DNA of 64,000 bases from Rhodoferax sp. (GCF_028689295.1 NZ_JAQTWL010000006.1:62001-126000); one strand, 5' to 3'. Counted from the first letter of the stretch, positions 37,364-45,070 are shown. The notes: generated from the sequence alone by a model not told the origin. A program made the numbers and translations.

Positions 37364-37594
37364 CTAAACGCAGTCAACTATTTTTATTGCCAGCACATGG
37401 GCCCGGACCGGCGCCAATCCCGACACCTGGTCCGGGATCCGTCTCTGGGTGGCCAGGTAGTCATTGCGCTCTTGCTGCGTCATCAGCTGGCTGCCATAAA
37501 TCGGGTCGCACAAGCGGTCCTGATCACGGATTCGGTCCTGCGCCAATGCACCAGAACTTAACCCGGCAGCCAACCGTGACACTGCAATAGCCAT
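37364..37594 (-). CDS. Small exported protein of unknown function
   Basis: 76 residues. A short signal-like N-terminus ('MAIAVSRLAAGLSSGALA') is followed by 'QDRIRDQDRLCDPIYGSQLMTQQERNDYLATQR'. The YGSQLMTQQERN(D/E)Y stretch is familiar from small periplasmic proteins of Comamonadaceae, which usually continue with a helical Arg/Glu-rich tail. Here the remainder ('RIPDQVSGLAPVRAH...') does not continue that pattern, so the gene may be altered at its 3' end. It lies 41 bases after the large exported protein and could be in the same transcript. Confidence 0.5.
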   Translation of the reverse strand: MAIAVSRLAAGLSSGALAQDRIRDQDRLCDPIYGSQLMTQQERNDYLATQRRIPDQVSGLAPVRAHVLAIKIVDCV

Positions 37595-37635
37595 GGCCCA
37601 ACCACCATTACCTTGAGCGCCTCGCCGATCGGCTA

Positions 37636-39525
37636 CTACAAGACTTTGGACAGATAGATGCCTGCCCATCCGCTCTCTGCGTTCGCCATACTGGCACTGA
37701 CCGCCAACCAACCATTGCGGAAGGAGTCACGTTCGATTGACAGCGCAACAATTGGCATTTGCACCCCCATTGGGTCCAAGACATCCCCAAACATGGCCGA
37801 AGTCAACAGCGGACGGGAACCAAGCCCTTTGCCCATATCGAGGTACAAACCAAAAATGTTCGGTTCTGTGTCGGCAGCAGGCTCGGCAGCCTTAAAGACC
37901 ACCTTAACCCCATCCGCAGCAACGAATGCAGCGGAACGCCAGCGCGCACCTTCCTCTTCCTCAGATTCTGTTTGGCCTCCCTGACCAGCGTTGCCAGAGA
38001 AATTCCAGAAAAGAAAGTCTTCGTATGTATCACCCGTCTGTGCGACCAGTCTCAGTTGGCCCGTCAGGGTGTCCTTCTGGAGGATGCCTTGATGAACTGG
38101 CACCTCGCGGGTCGTGACCCCTGTGTGATTGTTAGGATCATTGGGGTCAGCATCGACAGGCAGGTCAGGCTTCAATGGCGATTGAAGAGCGCAGGCGTTG
38201 CGAACCGCGACGTTTCCGTCAGCCGGACAGGTCAGCGTAATCGCGCGTTTCTCGGTGCCCCAAGCGCCCCAGAACGAGACATACCGGCCATCAAAAGTCA
38301 GGCCTTCTCCCAAAAGATTCAGCGTATTCCCGCTGGGATTGGTGACAGTCGGCACAGCTTCTCCAATACTGACCAAGGTTGTCAGGGCAGGCAATCCAGA
38401 CAAAACGACCTTGGCGCGATAAATGCCTCCGGCAGTCGGCGCGTCTTCATTGTCCAGCCCGGTAAACACGACTTGCCCCTTGGCAGCACTCGGTGGCGCG
38501 GTCGAACCGAACAGCGTACCCACGGGAACGTACTGATTTCTGGGCATCGACATGCCACGCCACGCAATGGGCACAGCGGGTGCCGTCCCACCAACGGTGT
38601 ACGGCACAGCAGTCGATGCCGCCCCACCAGCGCCTGCAATGTCTCGGTAGAACACTCCAGTTTTGCCATCAGTTCCTTCCGTGAAATTGCCCTTGAAGGC
38701 AATGTACTTGCCGCTAAACGCAGCTGGCGCACCGGGGAACTGGTCAAAACGCAGACCATTGCTACCCACCGCGGGTTGCGGGATCTGGTAGTGTGAAAAC
38801 CAGGGCACGGCGCCGAGCAGGCTCGCGCCGGTGAAGAGCGCACGGCCGTACCTGGCATAGATGCCTGACGTTCCAGCCCTGGTATCCAAGCCAGTGATGG
38901 GATCGGTGTACTCCCAGACTGGCTGCGACTGACCACGGGTGGCGACCAGACTCGAGCCACTGTCAATGCGCACGAACGATGGGAACTCGTTGAACGTCGC
39001 GCCGAGATTGTTCGGGTAGGATACGAGCGAGCCCTGCGTGGCAATGGCTTGAACTTGCGCTTTTGTCTTCATGTCACGAGAGAAGACTCCAGAGACTCGC
39101 CCACCGCCGCCGACTTGCTCGACACCCTCAATGCAGACCTCAAGGCAGAGTTCGGGGCTGCTCTCGGAACCGCCTTGAGTACGTCCCCGAAACACGACCA
39201 AAGCCGCGTCGTTGACGGACGCAGGGCTGTAACTGTTGAACAGTTTTTCTGAATCCGGATTGATCATGTCTGGCGCCACAAAGCTGTTGTTGACGACTGT
39301 CGTCCATCCCAATGTCGGCGCAGGTACCGTTGTAGTGGTCGAACTGCCACCCTCTGCGCTTGCTGTGGCGACCCAGCCAATTCCGGCAATCGCGGCGCAA
39401 AACGCAACTGCAGCGCGGGTTCGCCGTAATTTGATCTGTCTATCTTGGAGGCCAGTCTTGAAAAAGACTGGAGCGGGTAAATGAGACCTTGCCGAGTCAG
39501 CTCTCATTTTTGAACTGGTGCACAT
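37636..39525 (-). CDS. Large exported protein of unknown function, possibly a beta-propeller
   Basis: 629 residues. A long N-region followed by 'AAVAFCAAIAGIGWVATASA' is a signal peptide, with cleavage likely before EGGSS. The mature protein is beta-rich, low in Lys and His, and shows loosely repeated units: 'GKYIAFKGNF...GVFYRD', 'GQVVFTGLDN...GIYRAK', 'GRYVSFWGAW', 'VKVVFKAAEP...GLYLD'. About five or six of these suggest propeller blades. I do not know the family. The ATG at 39525 has AGGGGG six bases upstream. GC at third positions is visibly lower than in the housekeeping neighbours, hinting at later acquisition. Confidence 0.7.
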   Translation of the reverse strand: MCTSSKMRADSARSHLPAPVFFKTGLQDRQIKLRRTRAAVAFCAAIAGIGWVATASAEGGSSTTTTVPAPTLGWTTVVNNSFVAPDMINPDSEKLFNSYSPASVNDAALVVFRGRTQGGSESSPELCLEVCIEGVEQVGGGGRVSGVFSRDMKTKAQVQAIATQGSLVSYPNNLGATFNEFPSFVRIDSGSSLVATRGQSQPVWEYTDPITGLDTRAGTSGIYARYGRALFTGASLLGAVPWFSHYQIPQPAVGSNGLRFDQFPGAPAAFSGKYIAFKGNFTEGTDGKTGVFYRDIAGAGGAASTAVPYTVGGTAPAVPIAWRGMSMPRNQYVPVGTLFGSTAPPSAAKGQVVFTGLDNEDAPTAGGIYRAKVVLSGLPALTTLVSIGEAVPTVTNPSGNTLNLLGEGLTFDGRYVSFWGAWGTEKRAITLTCPADGNVAVRNACALQSPLKPDLPVDADPNDPNNHTGVTTREVPVHQGILQKDTLTGQLRLVAQTGDTYEDFLFWNFSGNAGQGGQTESEEEEGARWRSAAFVAADGVKVVFKAAEPAADTEPNIFGLYLDMGKGLGSRPLLTSAMFGDVLDPMGVQMPIVALSIERDSFRNGWLAVSASMANAESGWAGIYLSKVL

Positions 39526-39792
39526 TTGTTCCCCCTTATTGACGGTAAACGGCCCGCGCGCCTAGCAGGGCAAAAGGATTTACGGACGCGGCTCCAATTT
39601 AAGAAAAATCGAATTCACCCGGCATGAGAATTCGCAGTTACAAGTTACTTTCAGTTCAATTTTTTTCGCAACAAATTGACCAGAATCAAAACCTCCCACC
39701 AGGCTCTTCTTTTGTAAAGCGTTCAGGAAAATCTCAAAATCACAAACTGCAAGAACTTGTGCAGACACTTTTTTGGACTTGTTATCTTACAA

Positions 39793-39811
39793 TTGGCGCG
39801 CTTCTTGCTTT
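39793..39811 (+). promoter_or_regulatory. Sigma-54 (RpoN) promoter of amtB
   Basis: TTGGCGCG-cttc-TTGCTTT matches the -24/-12 consensus YTGGCACG-N4-TTGCWNN with one mismatch, and the spacing of GG and GC is exact. Transcription would begin near 39820, about 62 bases before the amtB ATG. Nitrogen-limited, NtrC-dependent expression is the expected mode for ammonium transporters. The palindrome at 39747-39764 could be an activator site. Confidence 0.7.
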
Positions 39812-39814
39812 AAT

Positions 39815-39852
39815 TTGGTGCGTTTCTTAATAATTCAATAAAAACGCACCAA
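39815..39852 (+). repeat. 11-bp inverted repeat in the amtB leader
   Basis: TTGGTGCGTTT (39815-39825) is perfectly complementary to AAACGCACCAA (39842-39852), with a 16-base AT-rich loop. The predicted sigma-54 start falls inside the left arm, so the first bases of the transcript would form the shorter hairpin GCGTTT/AAACGC just before the ribosome-binding site at 39869-39875. Confidence 0.6.
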
Positions 39853-39881
39853 TTAGCAGCAATCCACTTCAAGAGGTTTTC

Positions 39882-41084
39882 ATGGAAGCACTCAAACAGG
39901 GCGCAGACACTTTGTTCATTCTTCTCGGCGCGGTCATGGTGCTGGCCATGCACGCAGGCTTTGCATTCTTGGAGCTGGGCACGGTGCGTCGCAAAAACCA
40001 GGTCAATGCGCTGGTCAAGATTCTGGTGGACTTTTCGGTGTCCACCATCGTCTATTTTGCCGTGGGTTATGGCGTCGCCTACGGCGCCCATTTTTTTGTC
40101 GGAGCCGAGCAATTAGCGGCCAAAAATGGTTACGAACTGGTGAAGTTTTTCTTTTTGCTCACGTTTGCGGCCGCCATCCCGGCCATCATTTCGGGCGGGA
40201 TTGCCGAGCGCGCCAAGTTTTGGCCCCAACTGATTGCCACCGCCGTCATCGTCGGCCTGATTTACCCGTTTTTTGAAGGCATCGTGTGGAACCAGCATTT
40301 TGGCGTGCAGGGCTGGATCAAGGGTTTGACCGGGGCCGAGTTTCACGACTTTGCCGGCAGCGTGGTGGTGCATGCGGTGGGCGGTTGGATTGCCCTGCCT
40401 GCCGTGTTGCTGCTGGGTGCGCGCGCTAACCGCTACCGCAAGGACGGCGCCATGTCGGCGCACCCGCCCAGCAGCATTCCGTTTCTGGCGCTGGGCGCCT
40501 GGGTGCTGACGGTCGGCTGGTTCGGCTTTAACGTAATGAGCGCACAAACTCTCGACAAAATCTCTGGGTTGGTGGCAGTGAACTCGCTGATGGCCATGGC
40601 GGGCGGCACACTGGCCGCCGTGCTGGTGGGCAAAAACGACCCTGGATTTGTCCACAACGGTCCCTTGGCGGGTTTGGTGGCGGTGTGCGCCGGCTCTGAC
40701 CTGATGCACCCGCTAGGTGCCTTGGTGGTGGGTGCCGTCGCCGGTGCCATTTTTGTTTTCATGTTCACCTTGACCCAAAACAAATGGAAGATCGACGACG
40801 TGCTGGGCGTGTGGCCGCTGCACGGTTTGTGCGGCACCTGGGGCGGACTGGCCGCCGGCCTGTTTGGCAGCCAGGCGCTGGGCGGTTTGGGCGGTGTGCA
40901 TCTGGGTGCGCAACTGATCGGCACGGCCATGGGCGTGAGCTGGGCATTGCTTGGTGGACTATTGGTCTATGGCCTGCTTAAACATACCACGGGTATCCGG
41001 CTGAGCCAGGAGGAAGAATACGATGGCGCGGATCTGTCCATCCACAAAATCAGCGCATCCCCCGAGCGCGAAGCCAACTGGTAA
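39882..41084 (+). CDS. amtB: Ammonium transporter (Amt family)
   Basis: 400 residues with eleven hydrophobic helices. Signatures include 'AGFAFLELGTVRRKNQVNALVKILVD' near the N-terminus, 'GSVVVHAVGGWIALP' with the first pore histidine, 'GWFGFNVMSA' and 'WPLHGLCGTWGG' with the second pore histidine. No signal peptide precedes helix 1, as in several short Amt proteins. No glnK lies next to it, which is unusual for amtB. A sigma-54-type promoter stands upstream, pointing to nitrogen control. Confidence 0.92.
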   Translation: MEALKQGADTLFILLGAVMVLAMHAGFAFLELGTVRRKNQVNALVKILVDFSVSTIVYFAVGYGVAYGAHFFVGAEQLAAKNGYELVKFFFLLTFAAAIPAIISGGIAERAKFWPQLIATAVIVGLIYPFFEGIVWNQHFGVQGWIKGLTGAEFHDFAGSVVVHAVGGWIALPAVLLLGARANRYRKDGAMSAHPPSSIPFLALGAWVLTVGWFGFNVMSAQTLDKISGLVAVNSLMAMAGGTLAAVLVGKNDPGFVHNGPLAGLVAVCAGSDLMHPLGALVVGAVAGAIFVFMFTLTQNKWKIDDVLGVWPLHGLCGTWGGLAAGLFGSQALGGLGGVHLGAQLIGTAMGVSWALLGGLLVYGLLKHTTGIRLSQEEEYDGADLSIHKISASPEREANW

Positions 41085-41191
41085 CAGCCGGACCCTGGGT
41101 CCAGGCGCAGGTGGGGATGGCCTGTGGTCAAATCACAGCTCTGACCTAATCTTGTGTCGCGTCTCTGAGGCGTGACTTCACGACACTACCT

Positions 41192-41770
41192 ATGCTTTAT
41201 CTGGTCTTGGGGCTTCTGCTTTTTTTGGGCACGCATTCAGTCAGGATCGTCGCCGACGACTGGCGCACCCGCACCCGGACCAAGCTTGGGACTTCGAGCT
41301 GGCGTGCGCTGTACACGCTGGTGTCGCTGCTGGGGTTTGGCCTGATCGTGTGGGGCTTCGGTCAGGCACGGCAAAGCCCGTGGCTACTGTGGAGCCCGCC
41401 ACCAGCCTTGCGCCATTTGGCGATGCTGCTGACCTTGTTGAGCTTTGTGCTGCTGGCTGCGGCCTATGTGCCGGGCAACCGCATCAAGGCGCGCCTTCAC
41501 CACCCGATGATGGCGGCCGTCAAGCTGTGGGCGTTGGCCCATCTGCTCACCAACGGCACCCTGGCGCATGTCATGCTGTTCGGCACCTTTCTGCTGTGGT
41601 CGGTTTTTGCATTTCTGGCCGCCCGCAAGCGAGATATACGGGACGACACGCCTTATTCACAGGGCAGCACCGGTGCCACCGGGGTGACAGTGGCGCTGGG
41701 GGTGGCGCTCTGGATCGCTTTCACGCTGTGGCTGCACGGGCTGCTGATCGGGATAAGGCCTTTCGGCTGA
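41192..41770 (+). CDS. NnrU-family membrane protein
   Basis: 192 residues with about six hydrophobic segments. The start 'YLVLGLLLFLGTHSVRIVADDWR' with its conserved His, the 'RHLAMLLTLLSFVLLAAAYVPGNRIKARLHHPMMAAVKLWALAHLLTNG' block and 'FGTFLLWSVFAFLAARKRD' are those of NnrU. Family members occur near nitric-oxide and nitrite reductase genes and in carotenoid metabolism; no such genes are present here. The function is therefore not assigned beyond the family. Confidence 0.88.
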   Translation: MLYLVLGLLLFLGTHSVRIVADDWRTRTRTKLGTSSWRALYTLVSLLGFGLIVWGFGQARQSPWLLWSPPPALRHLAMLLTLLSFVLLAAAYVPGNRIKARLHHPMMAAVKLWALAHLLTNGTLAHVMLFGTFLLWSVFAFLAARKRDIRDDTPYSQGSTGATGVTVALGVALWIAFTLWLHGLLIGIRPFG

Positions 41771-41793
41771 CCGCCGCGAATTTGATAACTTGC

Positions 41794-41829
41794 GGGTCAG
41801 ACCACTCGCGAAGTGACGTGCTCTGACCC
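41794..41829. repeat. REP-like hairpin
   Basis: GGGTCAGA (41794-41801) and TCTGACCC (41822-41829) form a perfect 8-bp stem, and inside the loop CACT and AGTG pair again. The element lies between two convergent genes (NnrU and DUF2788). It resembles the short palindromes with GGGTCAGA/TCTGACCC ends that I remember from betaproteobacterial intergenic regions, and it may also serve as a bidirectional terminator. Confidence 0.55.
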
Positions 41830-41836
41830 CAACTGA

Positions 41837-42049
41837 CTATTTGATGTCCATCACCCACTGGATCATGTACTTGGCAACGAAGCCGACCATGCCGAAGGCC
41901 AGCCCCAGCATCATGACAAAAAACCCGAATTTGCCGGCTTTGGATTCCCAGGCCAGCTGGCCGATGATGAACAGCATGTAAAGCATCAGGCCACCGACGC
42001 CAAAAGTCATGCCAAAGGCGGCGATTTGTTCTTCAGAAAAGCCAAACAT
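41837..42049 (-). CDS. DUF2788 small membrane protein
   Basis: 70 residues with two hydrophobic helices ('FGVGGLMLYMLFIIGQLAW' and 'FGFFVMMLGLAFGMVGFVAKYMIQW') and the N-terminus 'MFGFSEEQIAAFGMTFGV', which is diagnostic for DUF2788. The family is frequent in beta- and gammaproteobacteria and has no known function. It stands alone, convergent with NnrU across the REP-like hairpin. Confidence 0.85.
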   Translation of the reverse strand: MFGFSEEQIAAFGMTFGVGGLMLYMLFIIGQLAWESKAGKFGFFVMMLGLAFGMVGFVAKYMIQWVMDIK

Positions 42050-42167
42050 GGGCGCGTTGTCCTTGGATCCAGGCGTGAGTGAGGGGTGGGTCGGGCGCAG
42101 AGCTTACCGCATTCGTCCGCAGGCAAGGCCTAGCACGATCCCATGGCCCTTTTGAAACAGCACAAAG

Positions 42168-42211
42168 CCCGACGGCCAGCGCCGCCCTTGCGGGCAACAC
42201 TGGCCGTCGGG
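42168..42211 (-). terminator. 12-bp inverted repeat, probable terminator of the Spy-like gene
   Basis: CCCGACGGCCAG (42168-42179) and CTGGCCGTCGGG (42200-42211) are perfectly complementary. The loop holds a second small stem, GCCC/GGGC. It lies 18 bases after the stop of the Spy-like gene. On the minus strand only a short, interrupted T tract follows, so termination may be helped by Rho or the element may stabilise the mRNA end. Confidence 0.55.
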
Positions 42212-42228
42212 TCATCAGGCAAACTTGC

Positions 42229-42771
42229 TTATCCCCTGGGCTGCATCATGCCTTTGCCACCCTGCATGCCCCTGTGCGAACCACGGCCTTGCATGGTCTG
42301 GGCATCGAACACCTTTTGCTGCTCGGGCGTCAGAACGGCATAAAACGCCTTGGTGGCCTCGGCGCGCTTGTCCATGGCGGTAGTCATCTCGCCCATGTGC
42401 TGCGCACGCAGTTCCTTCATTTTGTCAAGACGCTCCGGCGTGGTGAGCTTGGCCAGGTCAGGCATCGAGGCAGCTTGGCCCTTCATGCCTGCCGCTGGAT
42501 TGTGGTTGGCCACATAAGCGCTCCAAGCAGCTTCTTGCGCGGGGGTGAGCTTGAGTTGTGCTTTCAGGGCCGCGTGGCGCGCGTCCATCCTGGCCTGCAT
42601 TTTGGCCGGGTCCATTTTGCCCATGCCGCGATAGCTCATGCCCTGGCCCTGCATGGCGCCATGTGGCCCGGTCATGTCGCACTGAGCGCCGCCCATGGGG
42701 CCTTGCGAGTAGGCCAGGCCGACGGCCATCAGCAAACCAGCGACCAGAGAAAATTTGAGATTGGTTTTCAT
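42229..42771 (-). CDS. Spy/CpxP-type (LTXXQ) periplasmic protein
   Basis: 180 residues: a signal peptide ('FSLVAGLLMAVGLAYSQG') and a helical, Met-, Gln- and His-rich mature part. Two LTXXQ-like motifs are seen: 'LKLTPAQEAAWSAYV' and 'AVLTPEQQKVFDAQ'. Spy and CpxP are envelope-stress chaperones or regulators; Met/His richness may also fit metal binding. AAGGA lies seven bases before the ATG at 42771; the ATG at 42777 is too close to it. Confidence 0.82.
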   Translation of the reverse strand: MKTNLKFSLVAGLLMAVGLAYSQGPMGGAQCDMTGPHGAMQGQGMSYRGMGKMDPAKMQARMDARHAALKAQLKLTPAQEAAWSAYVANHNPAAGMKGQAASMPDLAKLTTPERLDKMKELRAQHMGEMTTAMDKRAEATKAFYAVLTPEQQKVFDAQTMQGRGSHRGMQGGKGMMQPRG

Positions 42772-42958
42772 GATCATTTCCTTCAAGTTAATACCAATGA
42801 CCAGAGAGTGGCATCGGCGTGAAGAGAAGTGTGCGCTGTCCATGTAACGCGTCCATGAGGCTCCGTGAAAGCTTTGTAAAGTTTTGCCAGCTGAATCATC
42901 GGTTTTTGATGGGATGATTGGCGGCTTCGCATTTGCATCGATTTATAGAAAGTTAGCC

Positions 42959-43855
42959 GTGTTCAAGAACGTCATCATGTACCGCATCGCTGCGGAATGG
43001 AGCCTCAGCGCCCAGGAAATAGAAACCCGTTTGCAGGACAACCATTTTGTGGAGTGTGGTGCCAGCCAGGAAAGGTCCATCGGCTGGATCGAGCCGCGTG
43101 GCGAGGCCCACGGGCCACTGCTGGAAGTGGTGGCCGGGCAATGGATCTTGAAGCTGATGACCGAGACCCGCGCCCTGCCCGCCTCGGTGGTGAACCGCAA
43201 AGCCCAGGAGCGGGTGGCCAAGATTGAAGCCAGCACCGGGCGCAAGCCGGGCAAAAAAGAGACCCGTGACCTCAAGGACGACATTCGACTGGAACTGTTG
43301 CCGATGGCCTTCACCAAGCAGTCCAGCACCCAGGTCTGGATTGACCGCGCAGCAAATTTGCTGGTGGTGGATGCAGGCAGCCAGGCCCGTGCCGATGAGC
43401 TGGCAACGCTGCTGGTGCAAAGCCTGCCCGGTCTGGCGCTGAGTTTGCTCAACACCCGGCTGTCACCGAGCGCCGCCATGGCCGAATGGCTGGTGAGCCA
43501 GGAAGCACCGCAAGGTTTCAGCGTGGACCGCGAATGCGAGCTCAAGGCCGCCGATGAATCCAAAGCCGTGGTGCGCTACGCCCGCCACCGACTCGATACC
43601 GATGAGATCAAGCAGCACATCGAGGGCGGCAAAATGCCCACCCGCTTGGCGCTGACTTGGGACGACAGGGTCTCGTTTGTGCTCACCGAAGGCTTGCAGC
43701 TTAAAAAATTGGCGTTTCTGGAAGTGGTATTCGAAGGCGCCAGCCAGGGCAAGGACGACGGCTTCGATGCCGATGTGGCGATTGCCACCGGTGAGCTGCA
43801 AAAGGCGCTGCCAGCGCTGCTGGAAGCGCTGGGGGGCGAGGCACCTTTGGCCTAA
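42959..43855 (+). CDS. rdgC: Recombination-associated protein RdgC
   Basis: 298 residues beginning FKNVIMYRIA, the RdgC N-terminus. The conserved 'FVECGASQERSIGWIEPRG' and 'LPASVVNRKAQERVAKIEASTGRKPGKKETRDLKDD' follow, and 'AMAEWLVSQEAPQGFSVDRECEL' in the middle supports the call. RdgC forms a ring on DNA and restrains RecA. The start is a GTG at 42959, which matches the usual MFKN start; the frame upstream to 42884 has no homology. Confidence 0.92.
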   Translation: MFKNVIMYRIAAEWSLSAQEIETRLQDNHFVECGASQERSIGWIEPRGEAHGPLLEVVAGQWILKLMTETRALPASVVNRKAQERVAKIEASTGRKPGKKETRDLKDDIRLELLPMAFTKQSSTQVWIDRAANLLVVDAGSQARADELATLLVQSLPGLALSLLNTRLSPSAAMAEWLVSQEAPQGFSVDRECELKAADESKAVVRYARHRLDTDEIKQHIEGGKMPTRLALTWDDRVSFVLTEGLQLKKLAFLEVVFEGASQGKDDGFDADVAIATGELQKALPALLEALGGEAPLA

Positions 43856-43856
43856 G

Positions 43857-44048
43857 CTATTTCTTCGTCGAACAGGTGTTCCAGCCAAAAATGGCATAGG
43901 GAGGGCACCAGCCAATGGCACCTGTGGCCAGCAGCACCACGCCCAGCCAGCCCCAGACACCGATGTTGCCCGTCAGTGTCAAGCCAATCAACACCAGTCC
44001 TACGACGATGCGCAAAATGCGGTCAATGCCGCCGACGTTTGATTTCAT
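43857..44048 (-). CDS. DUF2892 (YgaP-like) small membrane protein
   Basis: 63 residues with 'NVGGIDRILRIVVGLVLIGLTLTG' and 'WGWLGVVLLATGAIGWCPPYAIFGWNTC', two membrane helices typical of DUF2892. In other genomes this domain is fused or adjacent to rhodanese proteins or Crp/Fnr regulators; here a Crp/Fnr gene lies 78 bases upstream on the same strand. It ends one base after the convergent rdgC stop. Confidence 0.85.
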   Translation of the reverse strand: MKSNVGGIDRILRIVVGLVLIGLTLTGNIGVWGWLGVVLLATGAIGWCPPYAIFGWNTCSTKK

Positions 44049-44115
44049 GAAAACTCCTTGAGGTCAGGTTAAAGAACCGAGGGGCAGATTACACCGCCAA
44101 TCCGCTTGGTGTGTC

Positions 44116-44131
44116 TGTGACTCAAGTCACC
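44116..44131. promoter_or_regulatory. Crp/Fnr-type box upstream of the DUF2892 gene
   Basis: TGTGA-CTCAAG-TCACC matches the CRP consensus TGTGA-N6-TCACA at nine of ten positions. It overlaps the stop codon of the Crp/Fnr regulator gene and lies about 70 bases before the DUF2892 start. The adjacent regulator is the obvious candidate to bind it. Confidence 0.4.
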
Positions 44132-44783
44132 CAGCCAGGTCTCGCAAGGCGGCGCCGTTGACAATCTGGATGTGCTCGCGGCCCAGGCTGACCCAGCCTT
44201 CGCGCTCAAAGCGGCGCAGCAGCCGGGTCACCATTTCGCGCACGGTACCCAGTTCGTCGGCCAGCGTCTGGTGCGTCACATTGAGCAGTTGACCGCGCCC
44301 CAGCAAGGCCGCTGCCAGACGCCGGTCCAGCCTTTGAAACGCCACCGCATCGATCAGACTGGTGAGGTCGGCCATGCGCTCGGCAAAAAGTCCCAGCACA
44401 TCGTTGCGAAAGGCGGGCGTTTCCAGCCACCGCTTGAACAGCTCGGGCCTGATCAGCAGCAAGGTACTGGGTTTGGTGGTGACGCCATGGGCCGAGAGCG
44501 GCTGGGCGCGAAATAAACAGGCGCTCGAAACTAGGCACAACTCGCCGGGCACCACCCGGTAAAGTTCCAGCGAGCGGCCATCGCCCGAATGGCGCGACAC
44601 CTTGATTTCACCGGTCAACACCAGCGGAAAGCCCTGGCAGGCCGTGTTTTCACTGAACAACACGCTGCCTGCAGGTGCTTCAAGGGGCTGCAAGCCTGAT
44701 TCCGGGGCATCCGGCGCGGGCCGCACCTGAACCAGTGACGGGTATAAATCGGTCAGCAGCGCCATCGAGGCCATGGCGGTCAT
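44127..44783 (-). CDS. Crp/Fnr-family transcriptional regulator
   Basis: 218 residues. An N-terminal cyclic-nucleotide-binding-like beta-roll ('PAGSVLFSENTACQGFPLVLTGEIKVSRHSGDGRSLELYRVVPGELCLVSSACL') precedes a helix-turn-helix ('VTHQTLADELGTVREMVTRLLRRFEREGWVSLGREHIQI'). The N-terminal cysteine cluster of true FNR is absent, so it is not an Fe-S oxygen sensor of that kind; the four scattered Cys might still matter. It lies between a DUF2892 gene and copZ on the same strand. The effector is unknown. Confidence 0.85.
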   Translation of the reverse strand: MTAMASMALLTDLYPSLVQVRPAPDAPESGLQPLEAPAGSVLFSENTACQGFPLVLTGEIKVSRHSGDGRSLELYRVVPGELCLVSSACLFRAQPLSAHGVTTKPSTLLLIRPELFKRWLETPAFRNDVLGLFAERMADLTSLIDAVAFQRLDRRLAAALLGRGQLLNVTHQTLADELGTVREMVTRLLRRFEREGWVSLGREHIQIVNGAALRDLAG

Positions 44784-44795
44784 GCGGGGCTGGCC

Positions 44796-44993
44796 TCAGG
44801 CCGCGACGGTGTAACCTTCCTCTGCAATGGCTTGGGAAAGCGCTTCGCGCGGCAGCTCGGAGTCCACTTCGACCCGGTTTTGCGTGCGGTCGGCCTGCAC
44901 CTCGGCCGTGCGGTCGAGCTGGCGCACGGCGCGCACCACGGCTTTTTCGCAATGCTCACAGGTCATGCCGGTCACGGTAAATATCTGCTTCAT
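44796..44993 (-). CDS. copZ: Copper chaperone-like heavy-metal-associated protein
   Basis: 65 residues making a single HMA fold with the metal site '[13 protein letters not shown]' and the closing '[11 protein letters not shown]'. It would bind Cu(I) in the cytoplasm and hand it to the CopA pump encoded divergently 77 bases away. The short intergenic region between them is a natural place for a copper-responsive promoter, although I cannot identify a CueR site with confidence. Confidence 0.85.
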   Translation of the reverse strand: MKQIFTVTGMTCEHCEKAVVRAVRQLDRTAEVQADRTQNRVEVDSELPREALSQAIAEEGYTVAA

Positions 44994-45070
44994 TTCAATT
45001 CCTTGGAAAATACGGCTGCATCAAAAGCGCGTATTGTGAACCTTGCCACTTATTTCAGGCTACACCAATT

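Larger units (their letters stand above)
39526..39881. other. AT-rich intergenic region upstream of amtB
   Basis: This 356-base gap has no convincing gene. It holds an 18-bp imperfect palindrome at 39747-39764 (CTGCA and TGCAG arms), a sigma-54-type promoter at 39793-39811 and a long inverted repeat at 39815-39852 before the amtB start. The left part, next to the large exported gene, presumably contains that gene's promoter; I see no other structure there. Confidence 0.6.

Noticed and set aside
37306-37400. Manganese (yybP-ykoY) riboswitch upstream of the GDT1-type exporter
   Set aside because: The leader is short and none of the conserved riboswitch core sequences could be found.
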